From positions 64,406 to 128,405 of the forward strand of contig VWZS01002363.1 in NCBI GenBank assembly GCA_013397075.1: a stretch of DNA of 64,000 bases, read 5' to 3'. The translations under genes were made by a program, and so were the position numbers. The stretch is from Rhabdornis inornatus (lineage: Eukaryota > Chordata > Aves > Passeriformes > Rhabdornithidae). This document shows, one piece after another, positions 60,285 through 64,000 of this stretch. The notes beneath the pieces were generated by a model that had not been told where the DNA came from, made no database searches, and was given only the letters and a program-made list of their open reading frames with translations. Every line of letters begins with the position of its first letter. Position 1 is the stretch's first letter.

Positions 60285-63200
60285 GTAGTTGTTGTCATTC
60301 CAAAAGCAGGGCAACAAGGAAAGGTTCATGTGCTCCAGTTTGGAAAACTATTTAGTCACTTCACATGTTTTTTTCCTTTTTTCTCAGAGATTGTGTTATG
60401 TTCTGACAGTGAATGTGTTTGGGTTTTTTAAATATAGATATTAATTGATATTAAATGGTAACACTTTAAAACAAACTCTGAGCAAATCACTAGACAAATC
60501 AACATAAACCTCATGAGCACTCTTCGAGATTCACAAATCCTTTAGTTTAAATTTTTAAAAGTCTCCTCTCTTCCAGTGTAGGATGATACTCATGTCCTTT
60601 TTTAAATTCACTATTATCTCAGTAAAGTATCTCTTTCAAAGGCTGCCTGAGACAGACACCATACAGAATCTCACTTCAAGTTTAAAAAAATTAGATTAAT
60701 TTTTGGGCTGAAAACGTAGTAATTTTACTTGTGAACTCAAAGCATTTCTACTAAACCTGGAATGTATTTTCTAAAACAAAGAATTTGTCTCATTGCTGGG
60801 ATGGCTCCCACTGTTGGAAATGCTATTGTTCATGCACTACTTAGAAGAGTTTGCAAAACTCATTTTACTGGCTATAAGTTACAGTTATGTATGTCATTGT
60901 GATAAAACTTCAATAATTGTATCTCATGTGACTTCAGTTCTCTTTCCCTGGATAATGCCAGCTGTGATTTTTCTCTGGGATGTCCATGAGGGACTTCCTT
61001 TGGGGGATATCTCATCATCCTTGTGTCTGGAAGCAAAAAGTTATATAAGCCTGCAGAGCAGAGTTCAAGCCGGCTGCTGGGAAACACTCACTGACTCAGT
61101 TTCTTTTAAATTCTTGATTTATCTCTTTAAGTGCCTGGAAAAATAATTCAGATGCAAACTCTGCTTCCCTTGAGAGATGTGGGATTTCTTGCTGGGTTTT
61201 CAAGTGAGTTAGGAAGGCAGAAAATGGCTAATGCAAGTCAGTAACTCATTGCAGACTGGCATTGTGGCTTTTTCTTTAGATTACAAAAATGCACTTTTCT
61301 GGAAGACAAGCTTTTGTTTGCCTAAAAGTTATGGATTGGGTACAAGAATCATTTGAAGAAACTCTACATCCTGCTTAGCAGAATAGCTACTTAAACCCTT
61401 TTTGGCATCAAAGTCTGAATTTGTATTGCTGTGAAAAGGATTAAATCTTTCAAAGGGGAAAGCAAAATCTCTAAAGAAGAAATATTGATACATCAACTTA
61501 AAATAACTTCCAGATATTTCTTCAGAAGTTCTATATAGCAGAGCATAAAGAATTTCATTAGCAATGGTATATAACTGCAAATGGAAATACTTTTGCAGTA
61601 GCACAGTAATGGGGAAATAATAGGAACTAATGTGGGTGAAGATACAAGATTAGTCCTCCTAGAAAAACAGGGGAAAATGAAGGGATCCCTTCAAAGCTCT
61701 GAAGAGACTATGGGACAAGTCCTGTGTTTCACTTGGTGTGGTACTCCTGGAGGAAAAGCTTCTCACAAGAAGTGTAATTTCAGCATAACCTGTGAGCCCT
61801 CACAGGTCACATATTTGAGGCTCCCCTGTGCTTGTACAGCACTGCAAATCTGCAAATCCTTTGTACATGCGAATCTGAGGCCATGAAAGAGGTGGATAAA
61901 GTTCACCTATTTACTATCAGTAAGTGGCAATGAAAGATTAACCCAAGGGAAAAAAAAAATCAATCTTTTAGCTGAATTAAGCTCTGGATCTAAATTTGTT
62001 TCAATGGAGAAATGGGCATTCAGTGCCAAATTGTCTTGAACTTCAGGGAAATTTAGATATTTCTCTCCTTTTAGTCATACAGTTGTAAAATTTTATAGGT
62101 AATAATATAAGAAGAATGAATAGTATAAGAATATGGAGCTTACAAGAGCTATATTAGATATTATCCTTGCCTCTAAAAGCTGACAATCCAAATTAAACTG
62201 ACACAACTCATGGATAAATACCTTCAGTCTAGATTTGAGCACAGAAGTGGTTGATGGAGGGGTGTGTGTGTGTTTGTTGCATTGGGGTTTATTTGACTTT
62301 TAGTTTTGTTTGGTTTGTGTGTTTTGTTTTTATACAGCTGGGGGAAAAGTGAAGGTAAAAAAGATGGTGTGGAAAATACTCTAGACTAATCAATTTAGTA
62401 AGGGATTCAGAATAAACCCAGCCTTTTTTCTTTGTCTGATTCTGGATTTTTGTGTTTGGGTTTTATTGTTGTTATTGGGGTAGAGGACAAGCTGTGATCC
62501 CTTGGGGAAGTGAAAAAGTGAGGAGCAGAAGTATCAAAAAAAGAAGGTTGCTGGTTTACCACAGGGAACACTGTAAATGCCCCAGAAACAGAACTATGAC
62601 ATCTCTGCTTCAGCTTATCAGAAGAATGCACCTCTTTATAAAAAAGGGATGAAAGAAGTGAATCAGATTTCTATGCATTTTTGTTGTTCATCTCTGTCTA
62701 ATATTGAATTTGATTTAGAATATTTCTCCTGTTTGGAGAGGTTATTATAAGATGAAGCTTAAATCTTAGGTGGAATATTTTCAGTGCTGAAATCAATGGA
62801 TGACCGTTTGCTGTTCTGTCATTCTGTTCAGAGCTGCAGCAGGTTATTAAGGTAATTCTCTATTAAAAGTGTGTATAGCATTGACTGTAAATCAGTTTTA
62901 CCCACAAAGTGGCATCAATTTCCCTAGAATCCTTAGAAACTCAGTTGAGGATCAGCAGTGACGTTGTTGCAGTAATGATGAAAATAATTAGAGCTCTGTA
63001 CAGGCTGCCAAGTAAATGAAACTTAGTGAAAAGTAGCAGGAACAGTGGTTGATCTATGCTTCAAAACTTCAGTTGTATTGTAGAAATAGCTGGGAAGCAC
63101 TCTATTTTTGAACATTTCCTGCTTCCAAAAGTTGGCATCTATATAACTTTTCTTTCCTTATGTGTGTCCTTGTGGTTTTTATTGCAAGGGGATCTGTGTA

Positions 63201-63706
63201 AAAGGAAGTCCTGCATTTCTGAATTAATCTTTTCCATTTTCTTTCAAAATCCTTACTATTTTGAGTATCTTCAAGTGATTAAAAAATGTTTTAGATAGAA
63301 ACATAACTACCCAATGACTCAGCTACCATGACTCAATGGCATCCCTCAATTCAGTGAGTCAGACTTCATCCTGCAGAGCAGCATCTCAGATGATTTCTGA
63401 AAGGACATTTGCAAAGGCAGCTGTTCAGAATGCAGCTTAAAATGTTTTAGTTAATGTGTGCAAATACTACACAAAGCCTTATGCAGACAAGACTTACTGC
63501 TTTAATTTTGTACTCATATTCTTGTTTTAAAGAGTACTGAGGATATTTTATTTTCCCCTTAGTGTGATTTTATTTTAGAAGCTTTTAGAGCTGAAGTGGT
63601 GGCAAGAGGCTGGGTTTCTCTTTGCTGCTTTGTAAATATGAACTTTCAGGATTTAAATGGTCAAGTAGGTTTTTCTCAGGTAATTTAGTTGTCAAATTGA
63701 CTCTTA

Positions 63707-63739
63707 ACTATTGAAGAGTCTGATAGATTCTTCAATAGT
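63707..63739. repeat. 11-bp inverted repeat
   Basis: ACTATTGAAGA and its reverse complement TCTTCAATAGT are separated by 11 bp (GTCTGATAGAT). Confidence 0.88.
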
Positions 63740-64000
63740 CCACAGTAATGCTTGTGTTTATTTGCAAACACAGTAAAGCTAAGATAATCCTGACAGCAAT
63801 TACGTTATATTTTTTATCCAACAATTTTGTCACTTAGGTGCTTCAGATTCATTGGTTTCAGTTTTATGTTTGTCACTGCTTTTAGTAAAGGGAGATATCT
63901 CATATCTGACTTTTCCTCAGCATCAGACTGGAAAACTATTTTGTGATGAGTTCTCCAGTCAGCAGGGAAATGCATTGGTTTATTTTTGTTTGGTTGGTTT

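Larger units (their letters stand above)
58904..64000. other. Non-coding stretch to the window end
   Basis: Unique AT-rich sequence with hairpins at 60259-60284 and 63707-63739 and a short GT run near 62262. The largest frame (60793-61146, 117 codons) begins with a hydrophobic stretch but shows no recognised domain, and the opposite strand is open too. Confidence 0.5.

Noticed and set aside
60793..61146. 117-codon frame with a hydrophobic beginning
   Set aside because: No true signal peptide pattern or domain, and the opposite strand is open as well.

Overview
This is a vertebrate nuclear window, AT-rich and CpG-poor, and almost entirely non-coding. The interspersed repeats point to a bird. 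There are two antisense pieces of the CR1 LINE, one keeping the family's 3' octamer tail and its C-terminal ORF2 reading. There are several LTRs of avian endogenous retroviruses, and I see no mammalian SINEs. A songbird is likely but not shown. No conserved multi-exon gene, rRNA, tRNA or CpG island can be supported, so the window reads as an intergenic desert or the inside of a very large intron.

Layout. 1-32.6 kb: unique AT-rich sequence with one CR1 scrap (891-1002), homopolymer tracts, a compound cruciform (20216-20290) and a few unusually long but unrecognised open frames. 32.67-33.19 kb: an intact solo LTR with a perfect 6-bp target duplication. 34.33-36.06 kb: a sequence of about 0.85 kb present twice head to tail, joined by a single N and holding a 192-N gap; this is most simply a haplotype duplication of the assembly. 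38.9-39.1 kb and 41.26-41.65 kb: two more LTRs, one reversed and one old and decayed. 44.07-45.12 kb: the most gene-like locus, an open frame with a Gly/Ala/Thr repeat, a coiled-coil segment and a short hydrophobic stretch, apparently broken by a frameshift and one TGA. It is followed by a minisatellite of about 23-bp units (45108-45433) and a poly(A) signal. 45.9-46.04 kb and 57.28-57.44 kb: two fragments of what looks like one avian ERVL-type LTR family, in opposite orientations. 53.46-53.81 kb: the 3' end of a CR1 element. The last 6 kb are unique sequence.

No genes can be shown to work together. The activity recorded here is retroelement insertion, LTR-LTR recombination, short tandem duplication and formation of short inverted repeats. 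The point most worth following is the Gly/Ala/Thr-repeat locus at 44-45 kb. All family names rest on remembered consensus features, not on a search.
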